A stretch of DNA of 64,000 bases from assembly GCA_965223355.1 (NCBI GenBank), contig CBDCWE010000003.1, forward strand, positions 310,001-374,000. Direction: 5' to 3'. Shown here piece after piece: positions 51,428 to 60,644 of this stretch. Source of the stretch: Tectiglobus sp965223355. Its GTDB lineage: Bacteria; Pseudomonadota; Alphaproteobacteria; Rhizobiales; Hyphomicrobiaceae. The notes beneath the pieces are model-generated. The model was given only the letters and a program-made list of their open reading frames with translations, did not search any database and was not told where the DNA came from. The number at the start of each line of letters is the position of its first letter. Position 1 is the stretch's first letter. A program made the position numbers and the translations under genes.

Positions 51428-52531
51428 CTATTCCGCGGCACTTTGCAGGCCGGGCGTGAGATGTGCGACCTTCGGCCGGACCTCTTTCGCGAGCAGTTCG
51501 AGTGAATGGCGCCACGCCGTCGGATTGTCGACATAGTCGAAGCCAAACACCAAGAGCTGGCCGAAACCGCCAACGTCATCGTAAATCTTGGCGATCTTCT
51601 CGGCGACGGTATCCGGTGAGCCGATGATCCAGTTGTGCTTTGCACAGTACGCCGGCGTGATGTCGGAATCGGGTACGGACTGGTCATGTTTGAGAAACTC
51701 GAAGAAGCCGAAATTTTCGAGCAGCGGCAGGAAATATTCACCCATCATCCGGCCCATATTGGACTCGACGGAAAGTTTCCACGCCTCTTCGTCGGTGTCG
51801 GCAACGAACACTTCTCGGACCAGCCGCCAGTCGGCACGGCTCGGCGTAAGCCCCGACACCTCGGCCCCAATCTCGACCGATTCCCAGTGACTTGAGACAT
51901 AGGCCGGATTGAGGTTCAGGCTCATCGGCAGGTAGCCCTTTTCGCCGGCCAGCTTGAGTGTGTCGGAGCCCTTCGAGAGGCCGGCGACACCAATCGGGGG
52001 GTGCGGTGTCTGCTTGGGTTTGAGGTGCGGGCGCAGGAAGCCGAACATCTCCTCGGGATTGCGCACCGTCCAGAAGTAGCCCGCATATTCGAACGGCTCA
52101 TCCGTCGACCACATCTTGAGGATGATATCGAGCGCCTCTCGCGTCATGGCGCGGTTCTGGCCCGACATGCCATCAACGTTGAACATCGACCAGTCGCTCG
52201 GCAGACCGCTGGCGGCCACGCCGAAATTCAGCCGGCCGTCCGAAATGTGGTCGAGCAGGGCGACGCGGTTTGCCAGTTCGGCAGGGTGATGATAGGGCAA
52301 TAGGAAACCGCCGGGACCAAGCCGGATGTTCTTGGTTTCACGGAAGCCGGCAGATACCAGCAAGTCCGGTGCCGGATGCGGTTCCCAGGGTGCCGTGTGA
52401 TGCTCGCCGATCCAGGCCTCTTGATAGCCCAGTTCATCGAGCCAGCGGATGACATCGAGATCGAATTCAAAACCTTGCTTGAGATCGCGTTCCGGCGGAT
52501 GCGATGGCATTGAGAAATAGCCGAGTTCCAT
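51428..52531 (-). CDS. LLM-class flavin-dependent monooxygenase (luciferase-like)
   Basis: The ATG at 52531, with AAGGA eight bases upstream, gives 367 residues; a frame to 52663 is longer but has no site. The TIM-barrel of bacterial luciferase-type oxygenases is seen in FDLDVIRWLDELGYQEAWIGEHH, then LGPGGFLLPYHHPAELANRVALLD, DGRLNFGVAASGLPSDW and the C-terminal WIIGSPDTVAEKIAKIYDDV. It would use reduced FMN from a separate reductase. The upstream gene on the same strand encodes a CnbZ-like deaminase, which hints at catabolism of an aromatic or ring compound, but the substrate is not known. Confidence 0.9.
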   Translation of the reverse strand: MELGYFSMPSHPPERDLKQGFEFDLDVIRWLDELGYQEAWIGEHHTAPWEPHPAPDLLVSAGFRETKNIRLGPGGFLLPYHHPAELANRVALLDHISDGRLNFGVAASGLPSDWSMFNVDGMSGQNRAMTREALDIILKMWSTDEPFEYAGYFWTVRNPEEMFGFLRPHLKPKQTPHPPIGVAGLSKGSDTLKLAGEKGYLPMSLNLNPAYVSSHWESVEIGAEVSGLTPSRADWRLVREVFVADTDEEAWKLSVESNMGRMMGEYFLPLLENFGFFEFLKHDQSVPDSDITPAYCAKHNWIIGSPDTVAEKIAKIYDDVGGFGQLLVFGFDYVDNPTAWRHSLELLAKEVRPKVAHLTPGLQSAAE

Positions 52532-52601
52532 AACGCTTGTCCTTAATTGATGTGATCTCCTCCCCCCCGAATTGGTCAGCCTAAAGCGCGATTGGTCGGC
52601 G

Positions 52602-53369
52602 TCAACCCTGGACCAACTCCTGATGGATGATGCGGCAGTCCATTTCAAAGTCGAGACCTTCAACGGGTGGGCGGGCGAAGTGCCAGGTCAGGCCGGGCCG
52701 ACCGATGCCTGATCGCGCCATATTGGCGACCGCCCCGTGAACGTCATGGACGGAGTAGATCTGCACCGCCGTGGTATCGCGCCAGGCAAAGCCCAGCGCC
52801 GCGAGCCGGCGCGCCATTTCAGCGAGAACGAACCCGGCTTTTTCTTCGATGGCATCGTCCGAGGTCTCGCCACGACGCACAATCGTGTCGCGGTAGGTCT
52901 CATGCGCGGATTGCGGTTCGCGTGCCTCGCCGCTACCGGCGATTATACCGCTCGGTGGTTGTGATGGTGCTGGCACGGTGTAGGCAAAGGCATGAAAAAC
53001 CGGCTCGCTCGGAGCGTTCCACTCCGGACAAACATTACTGCGCGCCACGGGGTTGATCGTGTCGTCCTGCACGATCGCCCAATCGCGCAAGGTTGCGACA
53101 TAGGCCTGGTTGAAAGCGCGAAACCCGGCTTCGGAAAATTGCCCCGGAGACCGCAACTCGCATGCACAAAAGCTCTGCAATGGGCGGCCGAGCGCGCGCA
53201 GCCGATCGCCAATGTGTTGAAAGCCGGCGGCGACCGGCAATGGCTCCGTCAAGGTCTCTCGCACGATCTGGTAGCCCGGCAGGGCCGCGACACCACCGGA
53301 ATATTGAAATACGCTTGGAATGTAGCGATAGCCGCCGTCAGCAAGATCGCGCGTTTTATACACCGGCAC
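52602..53369 (-). CDS. CnbZ-like protein (2-amino-5-chloromuconate deaminase family)
   Basis: The 255-residue protein resembles CnbZ-type deaminases along its length: GGYRYIPSVFQYSGGVAALPG at the N-terminus, LRALGRPLQSFCACELRSPG, FRAFNQAYVATLRDWAI, NPVARSNVCPEWNAPSEPVFHAFAYTVP (read in two parts) and a C-terminal RidA-like region with AVQIYSVHDVHG. Family recognition is from memory of these motifs, so the exact activity is uncertain. It is 70 bases upstream of the LLM oxygenase gene on the same strand, which supports a shared pathway. Confidence 0.65.
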   Translation of the reverse strand: MPVYKTRDLADGGYRYIPSVFQYSGGVAALPGYQIVRETLTEPLPVAAGFQHIGDRLRALGRPLQSFCACELRSPGQFSEAGFRAFNQAYVATLRDWAIVQDDTINPVARSNVCPEWNAPSEPVFHAFAYTVPAPSQPPSGIIAGSGEAREPQSAHETYRDTIVRRGETSDDAIEEKAGFVLAEMARRLAALGFAWRDTTAVQIYSVHDVHGAVANMARSGIGRPGLTWHFARPPVEGLDFEMDCRIIHQELVQG

Positions 53370-53566
53370 CTCCGTTGAGCTCTCGTTACCATCGACTTTC
53401 CATCGACGTCATTGCACGATGCCTGTCATCACCCTCCAGATATGCGCGCCGACCGTCGTCCGGGTGTGCTGCATTGGCGCGCAATTAGTTGACAGGCTGT
53501 CGCACCGACGGCTTCAATGACCACATAATCAAAAAACACGACCCGAACAACGATGGAGGAAATCCC

Positions 53567-54883
53567 ATGCGAACGCGACGTGCCATCCAGCAGACGTTCG
53601 CAGCTTTTACGCTCGTATTTGCTGCGCTCGCGTTGACCTTCGGCGCGCAAGCTGCCGACAACAAGATCAAGATCGGCGTGATCTATGACTATACCGGGCC
53701 GTTGGCCGGCGGCGGCTCGGATCTGCAGGCGCTCGGCGCGAAGATTATGATCGATCACATCAATTCCCAAGGCGGTGTGGAGGGCTACAAGATCGAGGCG
53801 ATCTACGCCGATGCCCAGTCGAAACCTGAAGTTGCCATTAACGAAGCCGTACGCCTCATCGAGCAGGAAAAAGTCGATATGCTGCTCGGTTTCTATTCGA
53901 GTGCCCAGTGCGTGCCAGTGGCGGCGAAGGTCGATGCGCTGAAAAAATTCATGTGGATCACCACGTGCATCTCGCCGGCCGTCCTCAAGGACCGCAACCT
54001 CAAATACGTCTTCCGCCCGCAAGTGCATGGCGGCATGTTCGGCGCCCTGTCGGTCGATTTTCTTCATGCCAACGCACAAACCAAGATGGGCGTCGATCCG
54101 AAAAAGCTCCGCCTCGCAATCATTCACGAAGATGGCCCTTACGGCTCAGGCGTTGCCGGCGGCAATGCGGCAAAGGCCAAGGAGCTCGGAATGAACGTTG
54201 TGATCAAGGAGGGCTATTCGGCAACGGCACCGGACTTGTCGTCTTTGGTGACCAAGCTGAAGCGCAAGCGCCCGGACATCATTCTGCACACCGGCTACAA
54301 CCCGGACATCACGCTGTTCCTGCGCCAGGCCAAGGAGCAGGGTCTGCGCTTCAAGGCATTGATCGGTCACGGTGCGGGCTATGGCGTCGCCGACAAGCTT
54401 TACGATGCGCTCGGCAACGACGTCGACCACTTCTACAACGTCGACCCGGTGTCGATCTGGCTGTTGAGCGCAAAGTCGCTCAAGCCGGGACTTGGTGAAA
54501 TCACCGCCAAGGTCGGCAAGGAATACGAAAAGGCCAAGCCGAACGTAAAGGTGAAGTCGGCCCACGTCGGCATGGCGGCATCCAATGCGCATGTCTTTTT
54601 CACGGACGTGCTGCCGCGCGCGATCAAGAAGTACGGCGGGATCGATGCCGAAGCCCTGCGCAAAGCAGCGCTCGAGACCGATATCCCTGAAGGCGGTACG
54701 CTGCTCGGTTTTGGCGTCAAGTTCCCGAAACCCGGCGAGTCGGACATGATGGGCCAGAACACCCGCGCCTCGCCGGTCGTGATGCAGTATGTCAAGCGCA
54801 AGGTCTACGTCGCCTGGCCGAAAGCGCTGCAAACCATCGATCCTGTTCTGCCTCTGCCGAAGTCGTCGCCTTACGCCAAGTGA
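53567..54883 (+). CDS. livK: ABC transporter substrate-binding protein (LivK/amide-type)
   Basis: GGAGGA six bases before the ATG at 53567 fixes the start (438 residues). A signal peptide ending FGAQA leads into a type I periplasmic-binding fold: KIKIGVIYDYTGPLAGGGSD, YKIEAIYADAQSKPEVAINEA, WITTCISPAVLKDRN and GVAGGNAAKAKELGMNVV. It is the first gene of a five-gene uptake operon. Binding proteins of this class take branched amino acids, amides, urea or aromatic acids; the pocket does not decide here. The nearby Rieske/FAD enzymes make a methylated amine or amino acid a reasonable guess. Confidence 0.92.
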   Translation: MRTRRAIQQTFAAFTLVFAALALTFGAQAADNKIKIGVIYDYTGPLAGGGSDLQALGAKIMIDHINSQGGVEGYKIEAIYADAQSKPEVAINEAVRLIEQEKVDMLLGFYSSAQCVPVAAKVDALKKFMWITTCISPAVLKDRNLKYVFRPQVHGGMFGALSVDFLHANAQTKMGVDPKKLRLAIIHEDGPYGSGVAGGNAAKAKELGMNVVIKEGYSATAPDLSSLVTKLKRKRPDIILHTGYNPDITLFLRQAKEQGLRFKALIGHGAGYGVADKLYDALGNDVDHFYNVDPVSIWLLSAKSLKPGLGEITAKVGKEYEKAKPNVKVKSAHVGMAASNAHVFFTDVLPRAIKKYGGIDAEALRKAALETDIPEGGTLLGFGVKFPKPGESDMMGQNTRASPVVMQYVKRKVYVAWPKALQTIDPVLPLPKSSPYAK

Positions 54884-54924
54884 GTTTGCGGCGAAGGATG
54901 CCGTCGGGATCGAAAGGTTGAGCC

Positions 54925-55674
54925 GTGCTCGTCGTTCAAGGATTGACTAAGCGTTTTGGCGGCTTCACGGCGGTCAGCAATGTCGACTTCTCGGTCGAAA
55001 AAGGTGAAATCGTTGGGCTCATCGGGCCCAACGGATCGGGCAAGAGCACGATCTTCAATATGTTGTCCGGCGCATTGGTGCCCAATGCCGGAACCATAAC
55101 CTTGGAGGGGCGCGAGATCGGCGGCCTGCCGCCGCACCTGATTTGCGGCATGGGCGTTGGCCGAACGTTTCAGATACCGCGCCCGTTCCGGCGGTTGTCG
55201 ATTCTCGAGAATGCCGCACTTGCGGGCTTTTACGGTCACGGTGGCGCGGCCTCGCGCGCCATCGCGTGGCGCAACGCAGCCGAGGCACTGGAACTGGTCG
55301 GCCTGCCGACCGACCCCGGAGCGGCCGTCGACACGCTCGGCGCGGCGGGCCTGAAAAAGCTCGAACTCGCCAAGGCGCTCGCCACCAAACCGGACTTGTT
55401 GCTCGCCGATGAAAGCCTCGGCGGTCTCGACCACACGGAAATGGATCAGGCCGCCGACATGCTCGGTGCAATCCGCAATGAACTCGGCATCACCATAATC
55501 TGGGTTGAGCACATCATGGGTGTGCTGATGCGCGTCGTCGACCGCGTCATGGTGCTCGACCACGGCGAAAAAATTGCCGAAGGCGTGCCGCATGCGGTCG
55601 CCACCGATCCCAAGGTCATCGAAGTCTATCTCGGCTCGGATGCGGAAGCGACAGCGGCAGCGGCTGCGCGTTGA
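54925..55674 (+). CDS. livG: ABC transporter ATP-binding protein, LivG type, with degenerate signature motif
   Basis: The GTG at 54925 gives 249 residues. Walker A is GPNGSGKST (34-42) and Walker B is LLLADES with GGLD (158-168). The region that should hold LSGGQ or LSYGQ reads TLGAAGLKKLELAKAL (137-152), so the C-loop is not canonical. The H-loop WVEHIMGVL is intact. With LivF, which has a perfect signature, it would make a heterodimer in which one ATP site has a weak signature. It energises import of the ligand bound by LivK. Confidence 0.93.
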   Translation: MLVVQGLTKRFGGFTAVSNVDFSVEKGEIVGLIGPNGSGKSTIFNMLSGALVPNAGTITLEGREIGGLPPHLICGMGVGRTFQIPRPFRRLSILENAALAGFYGHGGAASRAIAWRNAAEALELVGLPTDPGAAVDTLGAAGLKKLELAKALATKPDLLLADESLGGLDHTEMDQAADMLGAIRNELGITIIWVEHIMGVLMRVVDRVMVLDHGEKIAEGVPHAVATDPKVIEVYLGSDAEATAAAAAR

Positions 55675-55702
55675 CAGTTATGGCGTACGAGGAAATTTGC
55701 AA

Positions 55703-56407
55703 ATGCTGACACTTCGTAACGTCAATGCCGGCTACGGCAACTTCCAAGCGTTGTTCGACATCTCACTCGAAGTCAATGCCGGAGAAGCAGTGGCGGTGAT
55801 CGGCCCGAACGGTGCCGGCAAGACCACGCTCATGCGCGTCATCTCCGGTCTCATTCCAGCAACCCAGGGCACGATTGTGATGGAGGGAGCCTCGGTTCTC
55901 GACACACCGGCACACAACATCGTCAACCTCGGCATCGCCCACGTTCCGGAAAACCGGCGGCTGTTTCCGCGCATGACGGTTGAAGACAACCTGCGCATGG
56001 GGGCCTTCGCCAAGCAGTTTCGTGCGCGCTTTCAGGAGCGGCTGGAGTTCGTCTACGATCTCTTCCCGCGCATGCGCGAGCGCCGTCGTCAGCTGGCCGG
56101 CACGATGTCCGGCGGCGAACAGCAAATGTGCGCGATCGGGCGCGCCTTGATGTCGGACCCGAAGATCTTGCTGATGGATGAACCATCAGCGGGACTTGCG
56201 CCGGTTATCGTCCAGCAGGTGTTCGAACTCATCAGCCGCATCCGGGCCGACGGCCTCACCGTTTTGATCGTCGAGCAGAACGTCAAGCAGGTGTTGAACA
56301 TCGTCGACCGCGCCTACGTCATCGAAGCCGGAACATTGCGCATGCAGGGCCGTGCGAGCGAACTCCTGCAGAGCGAAGACATACAAAAAGCCTTCATGGG
56401 CATGTGA
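55703..56407 (+). CDS. livF: ABC transporter ATP-binding protein, LivF type
   Basis: The ATG at 55703 follows GAGGAA at about nine bases and gives 234 residues; an earlier in-frame ATG lies inside livG. Motifs are complete: Walker A GPNGAGKTT (near 36), HVPENRRLFPRMTVEDNL typical of LivF, signature MSGGEQQM, Walker B ILLMDEPSAGLAP, and IVEQNVKQVL. It pairs with the LivG protein on the cytoplasmic face. Gap to livG is 28 bases and to livH nine. Confidence 0.95.
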   Translation: MLTLRNVNAGYGNFQALFDISLEVNAGEAVAVIGPNGAGKTTLMRVISGLIPATQGTIVMEGASVLDTPAHNIVNLGIAHVPENRRLFPRMTVEDNLRMGAFAKQFRARFQERLEFVYDLFPRMRERRRQLAGTMSGGEQQMCAIGRALMSDPKILLMDEPSAGLAPVIVQQVFELISRIRADGLTVLIVEQNVKQVLNIVDRAYVIEAGTLRMQGRASELLQSEDIQKAFMGM

Positions 56408-56416
56408 GGACATTAA

Positions 56417-57301
56417 ATGGCTGAGTTTCTCGAGGCGCTATTGAGCGTGTTCTTTATCGAAGCGCTGATCAACGGTGTGCTGCTCGGCGGCGTTCTGGCG
56501 CTGTTGTCCCTCGGCCTCAACCTGATCTTCGGTGTCGTCGACGTGGTCTGGATTTGTTACGCCGAAATCATCATGATCGGCATGTACACGATCTTCTTTT
56601 TGTACAAGGCCGGCGTGCCATTGTTTGCAGCAGTGTTGGCCGGCATCGCGGTGACGAGCATTCTCGGCTGGCTGACCCATCGCATCGTCATTTCCTACAT
56701 CCTCGATGCCGCGCCGATCAATCAGTTGCTCGCCACCGGCGGGTTGCTGTTCTTCTTCCAAGGCGCCGCGATGGTGGCGTTCGGCATCGAGTTCCGCAAT
56801 CTCGGCATCAGCCTCGGCAGCATTGGCGTGACCGAGGACATCTATCTGTCGTGGACACGGCTCGCATCGTTTGTCGTTGCCGCCGTCGTTGTCGTCATCA
56901 TGTACATCTTCCTGTCACGCAGCTACCTCGGCGCCGCGATCCGGGCCATCAGCCAGGACCGCGAAATCATGACCCTCATGGGCGTCGACACCAAGCAGCT
57001 CTATTTGCTGACGTCGGCGATCGGCGGCGGTTTGGCCGGGCTGGCCGGTGCGTTGCTGGTTCTGCAATACGATGTTCATCCGTTCATCGGCCTGAGCTTC
57101 GGTCCGATCACCTTCATGGTCTGCGTGATGGGCGGCCTTGGCAACATGGTCGGAGGTTTCTTGGCGGCGTTTGTGTTTGCCGAACTGATCACCATCGGCG
57201 GTTATTTCGCCGAACTTGAGTGGGGCTATGTTCTCGCCTTCGCGTTCTTTGTCGCAACGATGTTTGCCCGCCCCGAAGGCCTGTTTGCGAGGAGATCATG
57301 A
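56417..57301 (+). CDS. livH: ABC transporter permease, LivH type
   Basis: This 294-residue permease has about eight helices, starting FIEALINGVLLGGVLALLSLGLNLIFGVVD, read as FIEALINGVLLGGVLALL and SLGLNLIFGVVD, the LivH hallmark. The loop with AIRAISQDREIMTLMGVDTK contacts the ATPases, and GGLGNMVGGFLAAFVFAEL lies near the C-terminus. The TGA overlaps the next ATG (ATGA), so translation is coupled to livM. Confidence 0.95.
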   Translation: MAEFLEALLSVFFIEALINGVLLGGVLALLSLGLNLIFGVVDVVWICYAEIIMIGMYTIFFLYKAGVPLFAAVLAGIAVTSILGWLTHRIVISYILDAAPINQLLATGGLLFFFQGAAMVAFGIEFRNLGISLGSIGVTEDIYLSWTRLASFVVAAVVVVIMYIFLSRSYLGAAIRAISQDREIMTLMGVDTKQLYLLTSAIGGGLAGLAGALLVLQYDVHPFIGLSFGPITFMVCVMGGLGNMVGGFLAAFVFAELITIGGYFAELEWGYVLAFAFFVATMFARPEGLFARRS

Positions 57302-58338
57302 ATAGCAACATCTTGATCGGGGCCATTGCGCTGATCTTGTTCGCACTGCCCTTCATCGGTGTCGACAGCTATCCTCTGCATCTGATCATCGTCATTTTGA
57401 TCTGGTCGTTTGCCTACACCAGCTGGTCGGTCATGGGCCGCTTCGGCCTCGTCTCGCTGGGCCATGGCGCGTTCATGGCGGTCGGCGGCTATACCACCGC
57501 ACTGTTGTGGAACAAGCTGGGCCTGACGCCGTGGATCGGGATCCCGGTTGCACTTCTCGTGTCGGCGGCGCTGGCGATCATCATCGGCTATCCCTGCTTC
57601 CGATTTAAGATCATCGGTCACTATTTCGCGCTCGTCACGCTGGCGCTGTCCGAAGTCGTGCGCCAGGTGATCATTGCCACCCGTGATCATACCGGCGGCT
57701 CGCTCGGCTATACACCTGAGCGCCATGGCGACGGCATATCGATCATGGCGCTGCAGTTTTCCGACAACCGCATCTACTTTTATTACATTGCCCTGATCGT
57801 GTGGATTGGCGGCATCCTGATCTGGCGCATGGTTGACCAATCGATGTCGCGATATGCGCTCGAGGCGATCTCGGAGGATGAAGACGCATCGGCCGCCGTC
57901 GGCGTCCAGGTCACGCGCGAAAAGCTCAAAGTGACCGTTCTCAGCGCGGTCATGACGGCCTTTGCCGGCGCCATGTACTGCCAGTACCAGATGTTCATTT
58001 CACCCGACACCATTGGCGGCATCGGCATTTCATTGCAGATCGTCTTCGCGGTCGTGGTCGGCGGCATCTATAACGCGTTGGGCCCGACCGTCGGCGCCAT
58101 TATCACGCTGCTGCTCGCCGAGGTGCTGCGCATCGGCATCGGAACCGGCAATGTCTGCTTGACGGATCAGATCTGCCTCAATGCCGCCGGTGTTCCGTTG
58201 CTGATCTACGGCATTATGCTGGTGGCGTTCATCATCTTCCTACCGAAGGGGGTGGTCGGCGGTATCTATGATTTGTGGCAGAAAAACAACACGCCGGCGC
58301 CGGTCAGTACGGCCGGGCGCAAGGCGGAAATGACTTAA
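57298..58338 (+). CDS. livM: ABC transporter permease, LivM type
   Basis: The 346-residue permease completes the transporter. Characteristic parts are VMGRFGLVSLGHGAFMAVGG, FRFKIIGHYFALVTLALSEV and ALEAISEDEDASAAVGVQVT (the ATPase-contact loop), then GGIYNALGPTVGAIITLLLAE. About nine to ten helices are predicted. Its stop codon lies in the first unit of a 17-base tandem repeat. Confidence 0.95.
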   Translation: MNSNILIGAIALILFALPFIGVDSYPLHLIIVILIWSFAYTSWSVMGRFGLVSLGHGAFMAVGGYTTALLWNKLGLTPWIGIPVALLVSAALAIIIGYPCFRFKIIGHYFALVTLALSEVVRQVIIATRDHTGGSLGYTPERHGDGISIMALQFSDNRIYFYYIALIVWIGGILIWRMVDQSMSRYALEAISEDEDASAAVGVQVTREKLKVTVLSAVMTAFAGAMYCQYQMFISPDTIGGIGISLQIVFAVVVGGIYNALGPTVGAIITLLLAEVLRIGIGTGNVCLTDQICLNAAGVPLLIYGIMLVAFIIFLPKGVVGGIYDLWQKNNTPAPVSTAGRKAEMT

Positions 58339-58378
58339 CAGGCTAAATGACCTAACAGGCTGAATGACTTAACAGGCT
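58328..58378. repeat. Tandem 17-base repeat, three units, across the livM stop
   Basis: Three units like AAATGACTTAACAGGCT stand head to tail. The first contains the livM stop codon and the others duplicate it. The block after it, 58411-58450, resembles 47931-47970 (CGCCCCGACT, TCGCCGTTTGACAGCGATCCA). Confidence 0.8.
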
Positions 58379-58559
58379 GATGCAATTCGCGTGCCGGTGG
58401 TTGCCGGCGACGCCCCCGACTTAGTCGCCGTTTGACAGCGATCCATGCCGGGCTGTCCACCCCTCAAACACCGCTCGCCGCGAACCTGTCCGAAGGCCGG
58501 TGCTACGGGCAGATCGGGGTCCGCTTGTTGACCGGCGCCACCTGGCTGTGCCGTGATGA

Positions 58560-59651
58560 TTAACCGGTGAGTGCGGTGCGCGCCCAGTCATGAATGGTGC
58601 GCACGGGATGCTCGGAATTGACACCGCAGTTCGGGTCGAGCACCAGCGGGCCGGGCCGATAGCCGCTGTTGCCAAGGCCACGCTGGACGGATTCGACCAG
58701 GTGGATGTCTTCTTCCACGGTGGTTGCGCGGTCCTGGGCGGCCAGCCGTGTGATGACATCGGAATCGATGCCGCCGAGCGTATACCAACCGCGCCAAACG
58801 ACGACCCGATCAACGCTGACCGGGCGCCACAGGTAGGTGTTTAAGACGTTGCCGGGATAGACCTGGAACGAAAACGTTGGCCACAGGAACCAGGACGAAT
58901 AGCACGTTGCATAATCATTGGCCTGCGGGTCGATCAGATAGGTCATCTGATCGAGGTTCTGGCATTCGGTGGTGTGGCGCAGGCAATAGCCTTGGGGCTG
59001 AATGTCGTAGGTTTCCGGGCGGATGACACCGGTCGCGAAGGTCGGATGATTGAGCGCACAATGATAACACTCGGAATAGTTCTCGACTGACACTTTCCAG
59101 TTGCAGTTCTCGGGGATTTCGATCCATTCCAGCGGCTGCAAATCGTCGATCACCGGGACATGGGCACGTAGTTCCTCGCGCACGCCGGGAAACCAATCAT
59201 CCATCGGCTTGGCGTCGGCATCGAGGTTGACGAAAATGAAGCCGTTGAAAATCTCGGTCCGGACATCGGTCAGGCAAACATCTTCGCGCTTGAAGCCAGC
59301 AACAGTCTTGACGTTCGGGCCGGCTCTGAATTGACCGTCCAGTTCGTAGGTCCAGGCATGATAGGGACACACCACAAGCTTGCAGTTGCCATCGCCGGAA
59401 ACGAGTTCGTGGGCGCGGTGCTGGCAGACGTTATAGAATGTGCGCAATACGTCATCGCGGCCGCGAATGCAAAACAGGCTCTGGCCGGCAATCTCGAAGG
59501 TGAAGTAATCGCCGACATTTTCGACCTGGCAAACGTGCCCGGCATACTGCCAGGTGCGCGCAAACAAAGCTTGGCGCTCACGCTCGAAGATGTCGGGGTT
59601 GGTATAATAGTGTGCCTCGAGTGAGCGGACCGGTTCAGCAGCCACGTTCAT
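58560..59651 (-). CDS. Rieske non-haem iron oxygenase, large subunit (quaternary-amine type)
   Basis: The 363-residue enzyme has a Rieske centre with Cys76, His78 (NVCQHRAH) and Cys95, His98 (CPYHAW). The mononuclear iron site lies in ENYSECYHCALNHP with His197 and His202. Position 194, between the two centres, is Glu instead of the Asp usual in ring dioxygenases; Glu is known there in carnitine and related betaine monooxygenases. This favours N-demethylation or C-N cleavage of a quaternary amine over ring hydroxylation. No reductase subunit gene is adjacent. It is one base from the end of the RpiR regulator gene and on the same strand. Confidence 0.9.
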   Translation of the reverse strand: MNVAAEPVRSLEAHYYTNPDIFERERQALFARTWQYAGHVCQVENVGDYFTFEIAGQSLFCIRGRDDVLRTFYNVCQHRAHELVSGDGNCKLVVCPYHAWTYELDGQFRAGPNVKTVAGFKREDVCLTDVRTEIFNGFIFVNLDADAKPMDDWFPGVREELRAHVPVIDDLQPLEWIEIPENCNWKVSVENYSECYHCALNHPTFATGVIRPETYDIQPQGYCLRHTTECQNLDQMTYLIDPQANDYATCYSSWFLWPTFSFQVYPGNVLNTYLWRPVSVDRVVVWRGWYTLGGIDSDVITRLAAQDRATTVEEDIHLVESVQRGLGNSGYRPGPLVLDPNCGVNSEHPVRTIHDWARTALTG

Positions 59652-60566
59652 TCAAGCCTCTCCCGTTTCCTCGCGATAGATCCCGAGCGCATGCCGGCGC
59701 GCGTGGAACCGCGCAATGTTGGCCACAACGTCCGAGCCCGCCTCGGCAATCACGAACGCAATTAGGGTTTCGAGGAAGGCCGCGGTGGCAAAAGTAGATG
59801 TGAAAAACTGGGGCGTGTCTGTCTGCACAACGAACCCGTGTTTGCTGCCGGCGACAATCGGCGAGGCCGGGCTATCGGAAATGCCGATGATCGTCATGCC
59901 GAGTTCACGTGCGAGCCGGACGGCGTCGATCACCTCGGTTCGGTAGGGCTTGAAGGTCATCGCCAGCAACACATCGCGACGCGTCGCCCGCGAAATGTCG
60001 TCGATCGCGAGGCTGCCATCGCGCGGAATGGCGAGCACGTTGTCGACGGCCATGTCCGCCAGATAGGCGAAATTGCGCGCCATGGCATGGTTGACGCCGA
60101 CACCGAGCACAAAGGTCTTGTGCGCCTTGACGACAGCTCCGGCCGCGGCCTTGAGGCGTGGGGCAGCGGCGGCGGCGAAGGTCTGCTCGATATTGGCGAT
60201 GGCGCTTGCCGCCATCTCGGCATAGAGCTCGCCATGCTTGCCGCCGCGCGACAGCGATTGCAGCCAGCGAGCCCGGTCGGGAAAGTCGAAACCGCCGCGA
60301 CGGATCGCTTCGCGAAACGGTTCGCGAAAGTCTTCATAGCCCTCGAAGCCGAGTGCCCGCGCCATGCGCACCAGCGTATTCGGCTTGACGCTCGCCGCTG
60401 TTGCCATTTCGCGCACCGAACTGATGCCAATATCGTTGGGGTTCTCCAGAATATAGGCACCGGCCTTGCGCAATTCCGGGGTCAGGTCATCCAGTTCGTC
60501 GCCGAGCCGGCGCAGAACCGACGTCGGCGAGATTTGCGGCAAACCTGGTACATCCATGTGATTCAT
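59652..60566 (-). CDS. MurR/RpiR-family transcription regulator with SIS domain
   Basis: The ATG at 60566 gives 304 residues; the open frame continues upstream but through the divergent gene. The N-terminal helix-turn-helix domain (about 1-85) shows ISSVREMATAASVKPNTLVRMARALGFEGY, read as ISSVREMATAASVKPNTLV and RMARALGFEGY. The SIS domain (about 130-275) has KTFVLGVGVNHAMARNFAYL and TIIGISDSPASPIV, which normally binds a phospho-sugar or related small ligand. It sits between a Rieske oxygenase and a divergent FAD enzyme and is a candidate local regulator of both, probably through the dyad at 60578. Confidence 0.9.
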   Translation of the reverse strand: MNHMDVPGLPQISPTSVLRRLGDELDDLTPELRKAGAYILENPNDIGISSVREMATAASVKPNTLVRMARALGFEGYEDFREPFREAIRRGGFDFPDRARWLQSLSRGGKHGELYAEMAASAIANIEQTFAAAAAPRLKAAAGAVVKAHKTFVLGVGVNHAMARNFAYLADMAVDNVLAIPRDGSLAIDDISRATRRDVLLAMTFKPYRTEVIDAVRLARELGMTIIGISDSPASPIVAGSKHGFVVQTDTPQFFTSTFATAAFLETLIAFVIAEAGSDVVANIARFHARRHALGIYREETGEA

Positions 60567-60577
60567 GGTTGACGATG

Positions 60578-60589
60578 GTACGTTTGTAC
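60578..60589. promoter_or_regulatory. Possible operator: GTAC-n4-GTAC dyad
   Basis: GTAC, GTTT, GTAC forms a short dyad 12 bases upstream of the regulator start, in the gap shared with the divergent FAD enzyme gene. The position suits an autoregulatory site. One short dyad in 78 bases is weak evidence on its own. Confidence 0.35.
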
Positions 60590-60644
60590 GATTTTGTTGT
60601 CCATAGCAAATCAAGTCAGGGGTAATGCTGCCGAGAGGACTGTC

